Origin: Phenylobacterium sp.
Lineage (GTDB): Bacteria; Pseudomonadota; Alphaproteobacteria; Caulobacterales; Caulobacteraceae
DNA length: 64,000 bases
Assembly (NCBI RefSeq): GCF_030693405.1
Contig: NZ_JAUYAW010000047.1
Span: 1-64,000, forward strand
Direction: 5' to 3'
A model generated the notes under the pieces. That model was given only the letters and a program-made list of their open reading frames with translations, did not search any database and was not told where the DNA came from. A program made the position numbers and the translations under genes. Every line of letters starts with the position of its first letter. Positions within the stretch are counted from its first letter, which is position 1. Of this stretch, positions 45,779 to 53,992 are shown piece after piece.

Positions 45779-46798
45779 TCAGGTGGCGAAGCGTCGCGGA
45801 TTCAGCCGCGCGGCCCAGGGGCCCGGCGCCTCGCCCAGCGCCAGGGCCGCGACCATCGCCCCGACCAGGGGCGCGAGCAGCCAACCATTGCGCCGGGCCC
45901 CGCAGGCCAGGATGACCCCAGGGTTGGCGGAGAGGCCGACCAGGGGGAGACCGTCCGGGGTGGCGGCCCGCACGCCCGCCGCCGCCGTCCAGGCCCGGCC
46001 GATCAGCCCAGGAAAGACTGCTTCGGCCTGGACGGCGAGGCCAGCGGCCACCTCCAGATCAACGCCTTCGCGGCCCTCCCCCACCTCCATCGTGGCGCCA
46101 ACCAGCAGGCCATGGCGCGACGGGGCGGCATAGGCGCCCGGCCCCCGCAGGACCGGGCCCTGATAGTCGAGGGCGCCATAACGCAGGATGTGCCCCCGGA
46201 TTGGCGTGAGGGCCGCCAGCTCCGGGGCGGCGTCCAGGAAATCGCGAGAGGCGCCGGTGGCCACCACCAGCAGGTCTTGCTCGCCAGGTCTCAGCGGCTC
46301 GGAAACGAGCGTGACCCCCAGACCCTGGGCGGCCTGGATCAGGAGGCGCAGATCCGCTGCGTCGGCCCGCCAGTCGCCGGGAACCCTCAGGCCGCCCCAG
46401 CCGCGCGCTCCTTTTCCCGCCAGGGCGGGGGCGGCGGCGGTATCCGCAGCAGGCAGGGAGACCCCCAATTCCGCAGCCGCCGCGCTAAGGGCCGATCGCC
46501 GCGCATCATCGCCGACGAGAACGGCGCCGGACCTGTCCAGCTCAAGGCCATGGGTGGCGGCGAAGTCAGACCATAGGTCCTGGGCGGCCATCAGAAGGTC
46601 AAGGTGGGGCGCGACTGTGGGATCGGTCAGGGCTTCGCTGAGCGGCGCCAGCATCCCTGCGGCCACAGCGGAGGCGTTGGACTGGTCCAGCCCTGGGTCA
46701 TGCACGGTGACCACCGCCCCGGCCCGGGCGAGCGACAGGGCGCTGGCCAGTCCGAAGACGCCGGCGCCGGCCACGGCGACTCTCAAAGGGGAGCTCAT
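45779..46798 (-). CDS. thiO: FAD-dependent glycine oxidase-like protein (ThiO/DAO family)
   Basis: A 339-residue flavoenzyme with an N-terminal dinucleotide fold (GAGVFGLASALSLARAGAVV), ALTPIRGHILRY, and a C-terminal AGVRAATPDGLPLVG with GARRNGWLLAP. This pattern fits ThiO, which makes iminoglycine for thiamine thiazole synthesis, or a related D-amino-acid oxidase. No other thi genes are in the window, so the symbol is tentative. It is divergent from the CinA-like gene across 90 bases. Confidence 0.8.
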   Translation of the reverse strand: MSSPLRVAVAGAGVFGLASALSLARAGAVVTVHDPGLDQSNASAVAAGMLAPLSEALTDPTVAPHLDLLMAAQDLWSDFAATHGLELDRSGAVLVGDDARRSALSAAAAELGVSLPAADTAAAPALAGKGARGWGGLRVPGDWRADAADLRLLIQAAQGLGVTLVSEPLRPGEQDLLVVATGASRDFLDAAPELAALTPIRGHILRYGALDYQGPVLRGPGAYAAPSRHGLLVGATMEVGEGREGVDLEVAAGLAVQAEAVFPGLIGRAWTAAAGVRAATPDGLPLVGLSANPGVILACGARRNGWLLAPLVGAMVAALALGEAPGPWAARLNPRRFAT

Positions 46799-46888
46799 GC
46801 GGCTAACGACCCATCTGGGGGCGGAAAATCAAGCGGAACCGGCGGCTATCACTCCGGGTTGCAGCAGTCCCGCACGGAGGTTCAGCCC

Positions 46889-47404
46889 ATGGCCGAAGCG
46901 CTCTCCCTGACCGTTCCCAAGCCGATCGATGACCTGGCGCATGATGTTCTGCGGCTGGCCTGCGACCGGGACCTCAAGCTCGCCACGGCGGAGAGCTGCA
47001 CCGGCGGGCTGCTCGCTTCCCTGCTCACCGACATTCCCGGCTGCAGCCACGCCTTCGAGCGGGGCTTCGTCGTCTATACGGATGCGGCGAAACACGAACT
47101 GCTGGGGGTGCGCCAGTCGATTCTCGACATCGAAGGAGCCGTCTCGGAGGCCGCCGCCCTGGCGCTGGCCCAGGGGGCGCTGGATCGGTCTCAGGCCGAC
47201 GTGGTCGCCGCCATCACCGGCTTTACGGACGCCGGCCCCTCGCCGGAGGAAGAGGCCGGACTGGTTCACTTCGCCAGCGCCCGCCGGGGCTCAAGTCCAC
47301 GCCACCTACGGATGCGGTTTGGCGAAATCGGCCGGGCCAGGGTGCGCCAGGCGGCTCTCGAGACCGCGCTGCGCATGATGCGTGAGGATATCCTGGCCGT
47401 CTGA
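46889..47404 (+). CDS. pncC: CinA C-terminal domain amidase (nicotinamide-nucleotide amidohydrolase)
   Basis: A 171-residue protein of the PncC type, which deamidates NMN to NaMN in the pyridine nucleotide cycle. The active-site AESCTGGLLASLL (Ser36) and YTDAAKHELLGV are clear. The usual TGIAGPGG and KPVG motifs are replaced by TGFTDAGPSPEEEAGLV, so the activity may be altered. ACGGAGG lies 9 bases before ATG 46889. It ends 5 bases before the convergent TetR gene. Confidence 0.85.
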   Translation: MAEALSLTVPKPIDDLAHDVLRLACDRDLKLATAESCTGGLLASLLTDIPGCSHAFERGFVVYTDAAKHELLGVRQSILDIEGAVSEAAALALAQGALDRSQADVVAAITGFTDAGPSPEEEAGLVHFASARRGSSPRHLRMRFGEIGRARVRQAALETALRMMREDILAV

Positions 47405-47408
47405 CGGT

Positions 47409-47996
47409 TCAGCGCCGTCCGAACAGCAGCTCCAGCCCCTGGATCACATCCTCCATGAGCTCGTCGGCGCGATCGGCGTCGGAGGCCCGCAGAGAGGCGG
47501 CCCCATGGCCGCAGGCCCAGACCGCCCAGGCGATCTTGTCGATCTGATCGGCGTCCTTGCGGGCCGGCAGGGCCACGGCGACGGCGGCCTGGAGCACGGC
47601 GAAACAACGGGTCCTGGCCTGTTCAACGCCCGGATGGGTCGCCACCGCAGGATCGAACATCAGCCCGAACATGGCGCTGTCGGTCTTCGAATAGGCGAAA
47701 TAGGCCCGGGCCAGGGTGCGGATCCGCGTGCCCTCCACCGCGGAGTCCTGGGCGGCCGTGAGACGGCGCTCCAGCTCCTGGAACCCGGCGGCGGCCAGTT
47801 CGGCCAGGAGCTCAGCCTTGCCGGAATAGTGATGATAGACCGAGCCTGCGGCGATGCCGGCGCGTCCGGCCAGGGTGCGAAGGTTCAGCTGGGCGACGCC
47901 CCCCTCCTCCACGATGGCGCGGGCCTCCTCGAGCAGCTGCGCCCGGAGGTTTCCCACATGATAGCGCCGACGGGCGGCGACGTCGGACCAGGCCAT
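47409..47996 (-). CDS. TetR/AcrR family transcriptional regulator
   Basis: A 195-residue repressor with a TetR helix-turn-helix: LNLRTLAGRAGIAAGSVYHHY (seen across two helices) followed by GKAELLAELAAAGF. The ligand domain resembles the WHG (TetR_C_33) type. GGGAG lies 5 bases before ATG 47996. It is divergent from the small membrane protein at 48150; a dyad in the gap may be its operator. Confidence 0.9.
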   Translation of the reverse strand: MAWSDVAARRRYHVGNLRAQLLEEARAIVEEGGVAQLNLRTLAGRAGIAAGSVYHHYSGKAELLAELAAAGFQELERRLTAAQDSAVEGTRIRTLARAYFAYSKTDSAMFGLMFDPAVATHPGVEQARTRCFAVLQAAVAVALPARKDADQIDKIAWAVWACGHGAASLRASDADRADELMEDVIQGLELLFGRR

Positions 47997-48030
47997 ACGG
48001 CTCCCAACCCTGGTGTTACGCAAAACCCTC

Positions 48031-48048
48031 GCTCACCAATGATTGAGC
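48031..48048. promoter_or_regulatory. Possible TetR operator
   Basis: Dyad GCTCA-8-TGAGC in the divergent gap between the TetR gene and the small membrane protein gene, 35 bases before the TetR start. Position fits autoregulation; the short arms make chance likely enough that confidence is low. Confidence 0.3.
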
Positions 48049-48149
48049 CGGACAACCGAAGCGAAGTCCAGGGGCCGGACCTGCGGCGGTTTGGAACCCG
48101 CCTGGAGGCGCGGCGTTTTGCTGTGACTTGCAGAACTGGATGAAGGACG

Positions 48150-48296
48150 ATGGCCCAGGCGATCCGGAACGACACCTATCACAGCGGCGAGCAGGACGGT
48201 CGTGGGCGCTGGCCGGTTCGGCGCAGCGTCATCTTCGTGCTGACCGCCTCGGCGCTCCTTTGGATGCTGATCCTGGCGCCGGCCGCCGCGCTTTAA
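48150..48296 (+). CDS. Small single-pass membrane protein (48 aa)
   Basis: A 48-residue frame: a polar, basic N-terminus (MAQAIRNDTYHSGEQDGRGR) followed by one membrane helix (SVIFVLTASALLWMLILAPA). AAGGA lies just before the ATG. It is divergent from the TetR regulator and overlaps the convergent SpoU gene by 4 bases. It is too short for recognisable domains; the charge distribution favours N-in topology. A target of the adjacent TetR is plausible. Confidence 0.6.
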   Translation: MAQAIRNDTYHSGEQDGRGRWPVRRSVIFVLTASALLWMLILAPAAAL

Positions 48297-49168
48297 AGCC
48301 TGCTGGTCAGGTGATGCAGGACGATGCCGCTGGTGGTGGCGACGTTCAGCGAGTCGAAGCCGCCGGCCATAGGAATGCGCAAGGTTGCGCAGCGACTCAG
48401 GATGTCGGGCGGCAATCCCGGCCCCTCGGCCCCAAACACCACAGCCGTCCGCTTCGCCGGGCGATAGTCCTTGAGGTCCTGTCGCCCAGAAGGGCTTAGG
48501 GCGACCACCTCGAACCCCGCCTCCTCCAACAGCGCCACCAGATCGTCGGCTGGCCCCAGCCTGGCGTAGGGCATGATGAGCGCTGCGCCGACGGAGACCC
48601 GCAGCGCCTTGCGGTACAGCGGATCACAGCAGGTCGGATCGAGAAGGACGGCGTCCAGGCCAAAGGCTGCGGCGTTGCGGAACAGCCCCCCCATATTGTC
48701 GTGGTTGCCGATGCCATGGACCACGGCGACCCGCGCCTGGGGAGCAAGGGCTTCGATCAGACGGCTCGCACTCGGTATCGCCCGCCGCCGACCAAGGCCC
48801 AGCAGACCCCGGTGGATCGGGAAACCGACGATGGCGTCCATGACACGCTGCTCAGCCACATAGACCGGCGCGGCCGGACCGTTCGCGCCGATCAGTTCGG
48901 CCAGGCGATCCGCCCGATCTGCGGCCGCCAGCAGGGCCACCGGCTCGCAGAGGGACGAGGTCAGCAGATGCCGCAACACCACCTCGCCTTCGGCCACAAA
49001 CAGGCCCCGGCGTCCCACCAGATCCCGCTCGCGGACGTCCAGGAACGGCTCCACCCGGGGATCGGCGGGGTCCGAGATGACCGTGAAAGACGGCGGCAAG
49101 CGGCGCTCCTCAAGTTGCGGCGAAGAATCCCGCCCTGGGCGAACAGGAAAAGTTGACGCCGGCGTCAT
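48293..49168 (-). CDS. SpoU/TrmH family RNA methyltransferase
   Basis: A 291-residue SPOUT 2'-O-ribose methyltransferase. An N-terminal substrate-binding part (SDPADPRVEPFLDVRERDL, then GRRGLFVAEGEVVLRHLL) precedes the knotted domain: NMGGLFRNAAAFGLDAVLL, FGAEGPGLPPDI and MAGGFDSLNVATTSGIVLH, the three SpoU motifs. It acts on rRNA or tRNA with SAM. ATG 49168 is the likely start; a frame extension to 49249 would run into the P450 gene. The start codon overlaps a palindrome in the divergent promoter. Confidence 0.9.
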   Translation of the reverse strand: MTPASTFPVRPGRDSSPQLEERRLPPSFTVISDPADPRVEPFLDVRERDLVGRRGLFVAEGEVVLRHLLTSSLCEPVALLAAADRADRLAELIGANGPAAPVYVAEQRVMDAIVGFPIHRGLLGLGRRRAIPSASRLIEALAPQARVAVVHGIGNHDNMGGLFRNAAAFGLDAVLLDPTCCDPLYRKALRVSVGAALIMPYARLGPADDLVALLEEAGFEVVALSPSGRQDLKDYRPAKRTAVVFGAEGPGLPPDILSRCATLRIPMAGGFDSLNVATTSGIVLHHLTSRL

Positions 49169-49182
49169 CTTTAGCCTATCGT
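49153..49182 (+). promoter_or_regulatory. Promoter and palindromic operator of the P450 gene
   Basis: TTGACG (49153-49158), 18 bases, then TATCGT (49177-49182) fits a sigma-70-type promoter ahead of the P450 gene at 49206. The -35 is embedded in a perfect 14-base palindrome, TGACGCCGGCGTCA (49154-49167), which also touches the start codon of the leftward SpoU gene. A repressor or activator binding there is likely. Confidence 0.45.
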
Positions 49183-49205
49183 GGGTCAAAATCTGGAGGA
49201 TTCCC

Positions 49206-50462
49206 ATGGCTGACGGTACGGTTGATATTCTGAAGGACGCGCGGGCCAAGGCCTACGCCACCCCCCTTGATCAGCTCAATCCGGCTCAGCCTGAGCTGTT
49301 CCAGGCCAACGCCATGTGGCCGATCTTCGAGCGGCTGCGGAAGGAAGACCCGGTCCACTTCACCGCCGAGAGCGAGTACGGGCCGTACTGGTCGATCACC
49401 AAGTACAACGACATCATGGCGGTGGACACCAACCACCAGGTCTTCTCCTCCGAGCCCGGCATCACCATCGCCGACCAGGATGGGGAAGAAGGTCCGCTGC
49501 CGATGTTCATCGCCATGGACCCGCCCAAGCACGACGTCCAGCGCAAGACCGTCAGCCCCGCCGTCTCGCCGATGAACCTGGCGATCCTCGAGCCCCTGAT
49601 CCGCGAGCGCGCCGCCAAGATCCTCGACAGCCTGCCGATCGGCGAGGAGTTCGACTGGGTCGACAAGGTGTCGATGGAACTCACGGCCATGACCCTGGCC
49701 ACCCTGTTCGACATGCCGCAGGAAGACCGCCGCAAGCTGACCTACTGGTCCGACGTGGTCACCGCGGTGCCCGGCCATGGGCTGATCGACACCCTCGAAG
49801 AGAAGATGCAGATCTTCATCGAGTACCATGGCTACTTCACTGAGCTGTGGAACCAGCGGGTCAATGCGGAGCCGGCCGGCGACCTGATCTCCATGCTGGC
49901 CCATGGCCCTGAGACCCGGAACATGACCCCCCGGGAGTATTTCGGGAACATCGTGCTGCTGACCGTCGGCGGCAACGACACCACCCGCAACACCATCACC
50001 GGCAGCCTGTATGCGCTGAACCAGAACCCCGACCAGTACGCCAAGCTGCGGGCCAATCCCGAGCTGATCCCGTCCATGGTCTCGGAGACCATCCGCTGGC
50101 AGACCCCGCTGGCCCACATGCGTCGCCGCGCCACCCAGGACTTCGAAATGGGCGGCAAGACCATCAAGAAGGGCGACAAGGTCGTCATGTGGTACGTCTC
50201 GGGCAACCGCGACGACGAGGTCATCCACAACCCCGACAGCTACATCATCGACCGCGAGCGTCCGCGTCAGCACATCTCCTTCGGCTTCGGCATCCACCGC
50301 TGCGTGGGCAACCGCCTGGCCGAGCTGCAGCTGAAGATCATCTGGGAAGAGATCATGAAGCGCTTCCCCGACATCCAGGTGGTGGAAGAGCCCAAGCGCG
50401 TCTTCTCGACCTTCGTGAAGGGCTATGAATCCATGAAGGTGGTCATCCCCTCGCGCCTCTAG
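49206..50462 (+). CDS. Cytochrome P450, CYP153-like (terminal alkane/fatty acid hydroxylase type)
   Basis: A 418-residue soluble bacterial P450. The I-helix is GGNDTTRNT, the K-helix SETIRW, and the haem ligand Cys366 lies in FGFGIHRCVGNRLAE, a segment very close to CYP153 enzymes that hydroxylate alkane or fatty-acid chain ends. MDPPKHD and NRDDEVIHNPDSYIIDR also fit. Electrons would come from a ferredoxin and reductase, which are not nearby. GGAGG is 7 bases before ATG 49206. A terminator follows at 50491. Confidence 0.9.
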   Translation: MADGTVDILKDARAKAYATPLDQLNPAQPELFQANAMWPIFERLRKEDPVHFTAESEYGPYWSITKYNDIMAVDTNHQVFSSEPGITIADQDGEEGPLPMFIAMDPPKHDVQRKTVSPAVSPMNLAILEPLIRERAAKILDSLPIGEEFDWVDKVSMELTAMTLATLFDMPQEDRRKLTYWSDVVTAVPGHGLIDTLEEKMQIFIEYHGYFTELWNQRVNAEPAGDLISMLAHGPETRNMTPREYFGNIVLLTVGGNDTTRNTITGSLYALNQNPDQYAKLRANPELIPSMVSETIRWQTPLAHMRRRATQDFEMGGKTIKKGDKVVMWYVSGNRDDEVIHNPDSYIIDRERPRQHISFGFGIHRCVGNRLAELQLKIIWEEIMKRFPDIQVVEEPKRVFSTFVKGYESMKVVIPSRL

Positions 50463-50490
50463 TCAGCGCCCGTCTCCAGCGGACGTCCGA

Positions 50491-50527
50491 AGCCCCGTCG
50501 CCCCTCCAGGCGGCGGGGCTTTTGCTT
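50491..50527 (+). terminator. Intrinsic terminator after the P450 gene
   Basis: A 12-pair stem AGCCCCGTCGCC/GGCGGCGGGGCT (one T-G pair) with a 6-base loop, followed by TTTTGCTTT. It starts 29 bases after the P450 stop. Confidence 0.85.
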
Positions 50528-50561
50528 TGGCGGGGCCGCCGGCAGGCGGTATGCGAAGGCC

Positions 50562-51236
50562 ATGAAGCCCTGGATCTGCCTCGACACCGCCCAAATGCCC
50601 GACGGGGGCGGCGAACTGCGCCTGATGCGCCGCGACGTCGAATTCTCCATCATGGCCGGGTCCATCGAGCTGATGAACAGCCGGCTCAGCGGATCGGAAG
50701 AAGCGCTGGCGACGCTGGCCTGGGACCGGCTGGCCGGGCGCGCGGCCCCACGGGTGCTGATCGGGGGCCTCGGCATGGGCTTCACCCTGCGCGCCGCCCT
50801 GGCCGTCCTGCCAACGGACGCCCAGGTTTCGGTGGCCGAGCTGGTTCCTGAGGTGGTCGCCTGGGCTCGCGGCCCTCTGAGCGAGGTCTTTCAGGGTTGC
50901 CTGGATGATCCCCGCGTCAACATACACACCGGCGACGTCGGCCCCCTGATCGACGCGGCGCCGGCTGCCTGGGACGCCATCCTGCTGGATGTGGACAATG
51001 GCCCCGAAGGCCTAACGCGGCGGGCCAACGACGGCCTCTATGACCTGCCTGGCCTCGCCCGCGCCCGGGCCGCCCTGCGCCCCGGCGGCGTTCTGGCCGT
51101 CTGGTCCTCCGCCCCGGACGAGGGCTTCACCCGCCGGATGAAGCGCACCGGGCTGGCGACCGAGGTGGTCAAGGTCCCGGCGCGCAAGGGCGGCCGTGGC
51201 GCCCGCCACGTGATCTGGCTCGGCGTGCGGGGCTAG
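50562..51236 (+). CDS. Spermidine synthase-like methyltransferase-fold protein
   Basis: A 224-residue Rossmann protein: VLIGGLGMGFTLRAAL is the SAM-binding loop, then VAELVPEVVAWARG and WDAILLDVDNGPEG, the position of the polyamine-synthase aspartate loop. It is shorter than true spermidine synthases (about 280 residues) and lacks their N-terminal strand domain, so a role in polyamine synthesis is doubtful. These short relatives are common and uncharacterised. Confidence 0.8.
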   Translation: MKPWICLDTAQMPDGGGELRLMRRDVEFSIMAGSIELMNSRLSGSEEALATLAWDRLAGRAAPRVLIGGLGMGFTLRAALAVLPTDAQVSVAELVPEVVAWARGPLSEVFQGCLDDPRVNIHTGDVGPLIDAAPAAWDAILLDVDNGPEGLTRRANDGLYDLPGLARARAALRPGGVLAVWSSAPDEGFTRRMKRTGLATEVVKVPARKGGRGARHVIWLGVRG

Positions 51237-51273
51237 GGGTCGGGGAAAAAAGAAATACGGCTCCAAGGCGACT

Positions 51274-51294
51274 TAATGCTGCACCGCAGCATTA
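51274..51294. promoter_or_regulatory. PhaR-type operator upstream of PHB-depolymerase-like gene
   Basis: Perfect 9-base arms TAATGCTGC and GCAGCATTA around ACC. The core CTGC-N3-GCAG matches the described recognition pattern of PhaR, the polyhydroxyalkanoate-responsive repressor of Rhodobacter and Paracoccus. It lies 34 bases before ATG 51328, a good place for repression. Confidence 0.6.
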
Positions 51295-51327
51295 CCTCTC
51301 TGTACGCTACCGCCAACAGGAACCGCT

Positions 51328-52464
51328 ATGCCGAGCCTCGCAGACACCACCGCCATGCTTAAGCGCGCCAGACTGGTCGCCGCCGGGACATCCCGGCGCG
51401 GGGCTGACCGCCCGCGACGGATGGTGGAGACGACAGCCTTTGGGACAAACCCCGGCGGCCTGCGGATGTTGAGCTACACGCCGCAGGGCCTGCCCAGTGA
51501 CGCCCCGCTGGTCGTGGTCCTGCACGGCTGCACCCAGGGCGCCGAAGCCTTCGCGCAAGACTCTGGCTGGCTCACCCTCGCCGATCGCTTCGGGTTCGCC
51601 GTGGTGGCCCCCGAGCAGGTCTCCGGCAACAATCCCAACCGCTGTTTCAACTGGTTCTCCCCGTCCGATATCACCCGAGGCGGGGGAGAAGCCGCCTCGA
51701 TCGCCGCCATGACAGCCCATGCGACGGCCAGGTTCGAGGCCGACGCCGGTCGGGTGTTCGTCTCTGGGCTGTCGGCCGGAGGGGCCATGGCCGCGGTGAT
51801 GCTGGCGACCTATCCCGATGTCTTCGCTGGCGGGGCCATTGTCGCTGGCCTGCCCTATGGCGTCGCCACCAGCGTCGGCGAGGCTCTGCAGGTCATGCGG
51901 CGGTCTGACGATCGGGACGCCGCGGCCCTGGCCGCCCTCGTGCTCGGGGCCGGCCCCCAGGGCGACCGGACGCCTCGGGTATCCATCTGGCAGGGGGCCG
52001 CAGACTCCACCGTGACTCCCGCCAACGCCGAGGCGCTCGTCCGCCAGTGGGCCGGGACGCTGGGGCTGGCCGTTGAGCCCGACGAAACCCTGTCCCTGGC
52101 TGGTCGCAGCCAGGCCATCTGGCGTTCACCCCAGAACGGCGTGGTCCTGTTGGAGCGCCATCTGATCGATGACCTCGGCCATGGGACGCCGCTTGCGACG
52201 GGCGGACCGGAAGGCGTCGGCGCGACGGCTCCCTACATGCTTGAAGCCGGCGTCTCCGCCGCCCTGGAGAGTCTCCGCTTCTGGGGGCTGGCCCCTGATG
52301 CGGCAGCAGCGGCGTCGGACGCCACAGCCGCGCCCACGCCCACGCCTGAGGCCAAACACGAGGGGGTGGGCGAAATGGTCATGCGGTCGGTTTCAGGCCA
52401 CGTCCCTGCCTCTGTGCAGGCGGTGATCGCCAAGGCCTTGAGAAGCGCGGGTCTCATGGGCTGA
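51328..52464 (+). CDS. PHB depolymerase family esterase (LpqC/PhaZ-like)
   Basis: A 378-residue alpha/beta-hydrolase of the polyhydroxybutyrate depolymerase/feruloyl esterase group. LVVVLHGCTQGAEAFAQDSGW gives the oxyanion region, the nucleophile Ser149 sits in SGLSAGGAMA, and the catalytic His is likely in DDLGHGTPL. No signal peptide is evident, so it is probably intracellular and acts on native PHB granules or other esters. The PhaR-type dyad directly upstream supports a PHA link. The C-terminal tail is Ala/Pro-rich. Confidence 0.87.
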   Translation: MPSLADTTAMLKRARLVAAGTSRRGADRPRRMVETTAFGTNPGGLRMLSYTPQGLPSDAPLVVVLHGCTQGAEAFAQDSGWLTLADRFGFAVVAPEQVSGNNPNRCFNWFSPSDITRGGGEAASIAAMTAHATARFEADAGRVFVSGLSAGGAMAAVMLATYPDVFAGGAIVAGLPYGVATSVGEALQVMRRSDDRDAAALAALVLGAGPQGDRTPRVSIWQGAADSTVTPANAEALVRQWAGTLGLAVEPDETLSLAGRSQAIWRSPQNGVVLLERHLIDDLGHGTPLATGGPEGVGATAPYMLEAGVSAALESLRFWGLAPDAAAAASDATAAPTPTPEAKHEGVGEMVMRSVSGHVPASVQAVIAKALRSAGLMG

Positions 52465-52476
52465 GGCGAGGCCCCT

Positions 52477-52650
52477 CTATCTGGGGCCGATCTCAAGCCC
52501 GCCGGGGCCAATCTCCACGTCGTTCTCCAACGGGTCGCCTTCGTCCGGCAGTTCGGGAATGTCCAGGCCCGGTCGCCCCCCGGCCGGCAGTTCACTGGGC
52601 TGGGTCGGGGGCTGGCCATCAGGGTCGGGCAGGATTTCAGGATCAGGCAT
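52477..52650 (-). CDS. Small acidic proline-rich protein (57 aa)
   Basis: A 57-residue frame starting MPDPEILPDPDGQPPTQPSE and ending GPGGLEIGPR. It is acidic, with many Pro-Asp and Pro-Glu pairs, no membrane segment and no signal peptide; probably disordered. GGAGAG lies 4-9 bases before the ATG. It fills a gap between the depolymerase-like gene and the DUF4126 gene that would otherwise be empty. I recall no characterised family. Confidence 0.6.
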   Translation of the reverse strand: MPDPEILPDPDGQPPTQPSELPAGGRPGLDIPELPDEGDPLENDVEIGPGGLEIGPR

Positions 52651-52755
52651 GGCGCTCTCCAGTGGTCAGTCGCCAGGTGCAACGCCAGCCACGCCCCATG
52701 CGATCCCTCCTGACCTCGGGGCTGAACCTTGGCCCGGCTTCGGGGTTTAGCCGGG

Positions 52756-53223
52756 ATGAAATCGCTAGGCCTCCTCCCCTCCGCCCTCATCGGCGCCGTC
52801 GCCAGCGCCCGGTCGATGACCCCCATGGCCACCCTGGCGACGGCCAGGCTCGCCGGCCGTCGCACGCCCGGCGCCCTGGTCCTGCTGGACCATCCGCTGT
52901 TCAAGTTCGGCGCCCTGGCCATGGGGGTGGGCGAACTCTTCGGCGACAAGATGAAGTCGGCGCCTGACCGGACGGTCTTCCTCGGGTTGCTGGCCCGGGT
53001 GATGAGCGCTGGCATCGCGGGCGCGGCCCTGGCGCCTCGGGGGCGCGAACGGGCTGGCGCGGCGGTGGCCGTGACTACGGTGGTCCCCCTGGCCTATCTG
53101 ACCCTGGCCGGCCGCAAGCGGGCCATGGCGAAGATGGGCCAGACCCCCAGCGGCCTGCTGGAGGACGCCCTGATCGTCGCCGCCGGCGCCGCCGTGGTGG
53201 CCCTGACCGTCAATCGGCGGTGA
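52756..53223 (+). CDS. DUF4126 membrane protein
   Basis: A 155-residue protein with about three to four hydrophobic segments. The start LLPSALIGAVASARSMTPMA has the RS-x-TP pattern of DUF4126, and GELFGDKMKSAPDRT is the conserved cytosolic loop. The function is unknown. I chose ATG 52756, directly before the hydrophobic start; the frame is open from 52729. It is convergent with the dienelactone hydrolase gene, 3 bases apart. Confidence 0.8.
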   Translation: MKSLGLLPSALIGAVASARSMTPMATLATARLAGRRTPGALVLLDHPLFKFGALAMGVGELFGDKMKSAPDRTVFLGLLARVMSAGIAGAALAPRGRERAGAAVAVTTVVPLAYLTLAGRKRAMAKMGQTPSGLLEDALIVAAGAAVVALTVNRR

Positions 53224-53226
53224 ACC

Positions 53227-53955
53227 CTAGCCCAGATTGCGGCCGAACAGGGTGATCAGCCGCTCCCAGTGGCGCTCGGCGGCCGCCTTGTCATAGGCCG
53301 CCCGCTGGGGGAAGGCGAAGCCGTGGGACGTGCCCGGATAGAGTTCGACCTCGGTGGGCGCCTCGCGGGTCTCCAGGGCCTCGGCCAAGGCGCGCACGGT
53401 CTCCAGAGGCGCCCAGCGGTCGGTCTCGGCGCAGGCGAAATAGAGCTCGGCCTCGGTCTTGTGGGCGACCTTGTGGGGACTGTCGTCGCGATCGGTGACC
53501 AGATAGGTGCCGTAGAGCGAGGCCGCCGCGGCGATCCTCTCAGGATGTCGGGCCGCGGCGTTGATCGAGAACTGACCGCTCATGCAGTAGCCGAGGCAGC
53601 CGGCGGGGCCTTCGCCCGCCGCCGGATCCTGATCTGCAAACGCCAGCAGGACGTCTGAGTCGGCCATGACCATAGGGATGGTCAGGCCGTTCATCAGGTC
53701 GACCATCCGGGTCCGGGTCGCCTCGTCATTCAGGTCGCCGATCTCAAGTACGCCGGCCCGGTGATAGAGGTTGGGCAGCATGACGTAGTAGCCGACCGTG
53801 GCCAGGCGCCGGGCCATGTCGCGCAACTCCTCACGGATGGCCGGGGCGTCCATGAAGAACAGGATCACCGGATGAGGCCCACCCCGTTCGGGATGGACCA
53901 CGAAGGTGGTCATGGGGCCGTCCGGAGTCGCGATCTCGTGGGTCTGTTCGATCAT
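53227..53955 (-). CDS. Dienelactone hydrolase family protein
   Basis: A 242-residue alpha/beta-hydrolase. The nucleophile is Cys124 in GYCMSGQFS, and the catalytic His is in GTSHGFAFP; Cys in place of Ser is the family hallmark. Classical members open dienelactone rings in chlorocatechol degradation; many relatives have other ester substrates. The mono-gene context, with arsC 37 bases upstream, gives no pathway clue. Confidence 0.9.
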   Translation of the reverse strand: MIEQTHEIATPDGPMTTFVVHPERGGPHPVILFFMDAPAIREELRDMARRLATVGYYVMLPNLYHRAGVLEIGDLNDEATRTRMVDLMNGLTIPMVMADSDVLLAFADQDPAAGEGPAGCLGYCMSGQFSINAAARHPERIAAAASLYGTYLVTDRDDSPHKVAHKTEAELYFACAETDRWAPLETVRALAEALETREAPTEVELYPGTSHGFAFPQRAAYDKAAAERHWERLITLFGRNLG

Positions 53956-53992
53956 GGCGGAGCTCCGAGGGGGATGTTGACCCTGACCTGCC

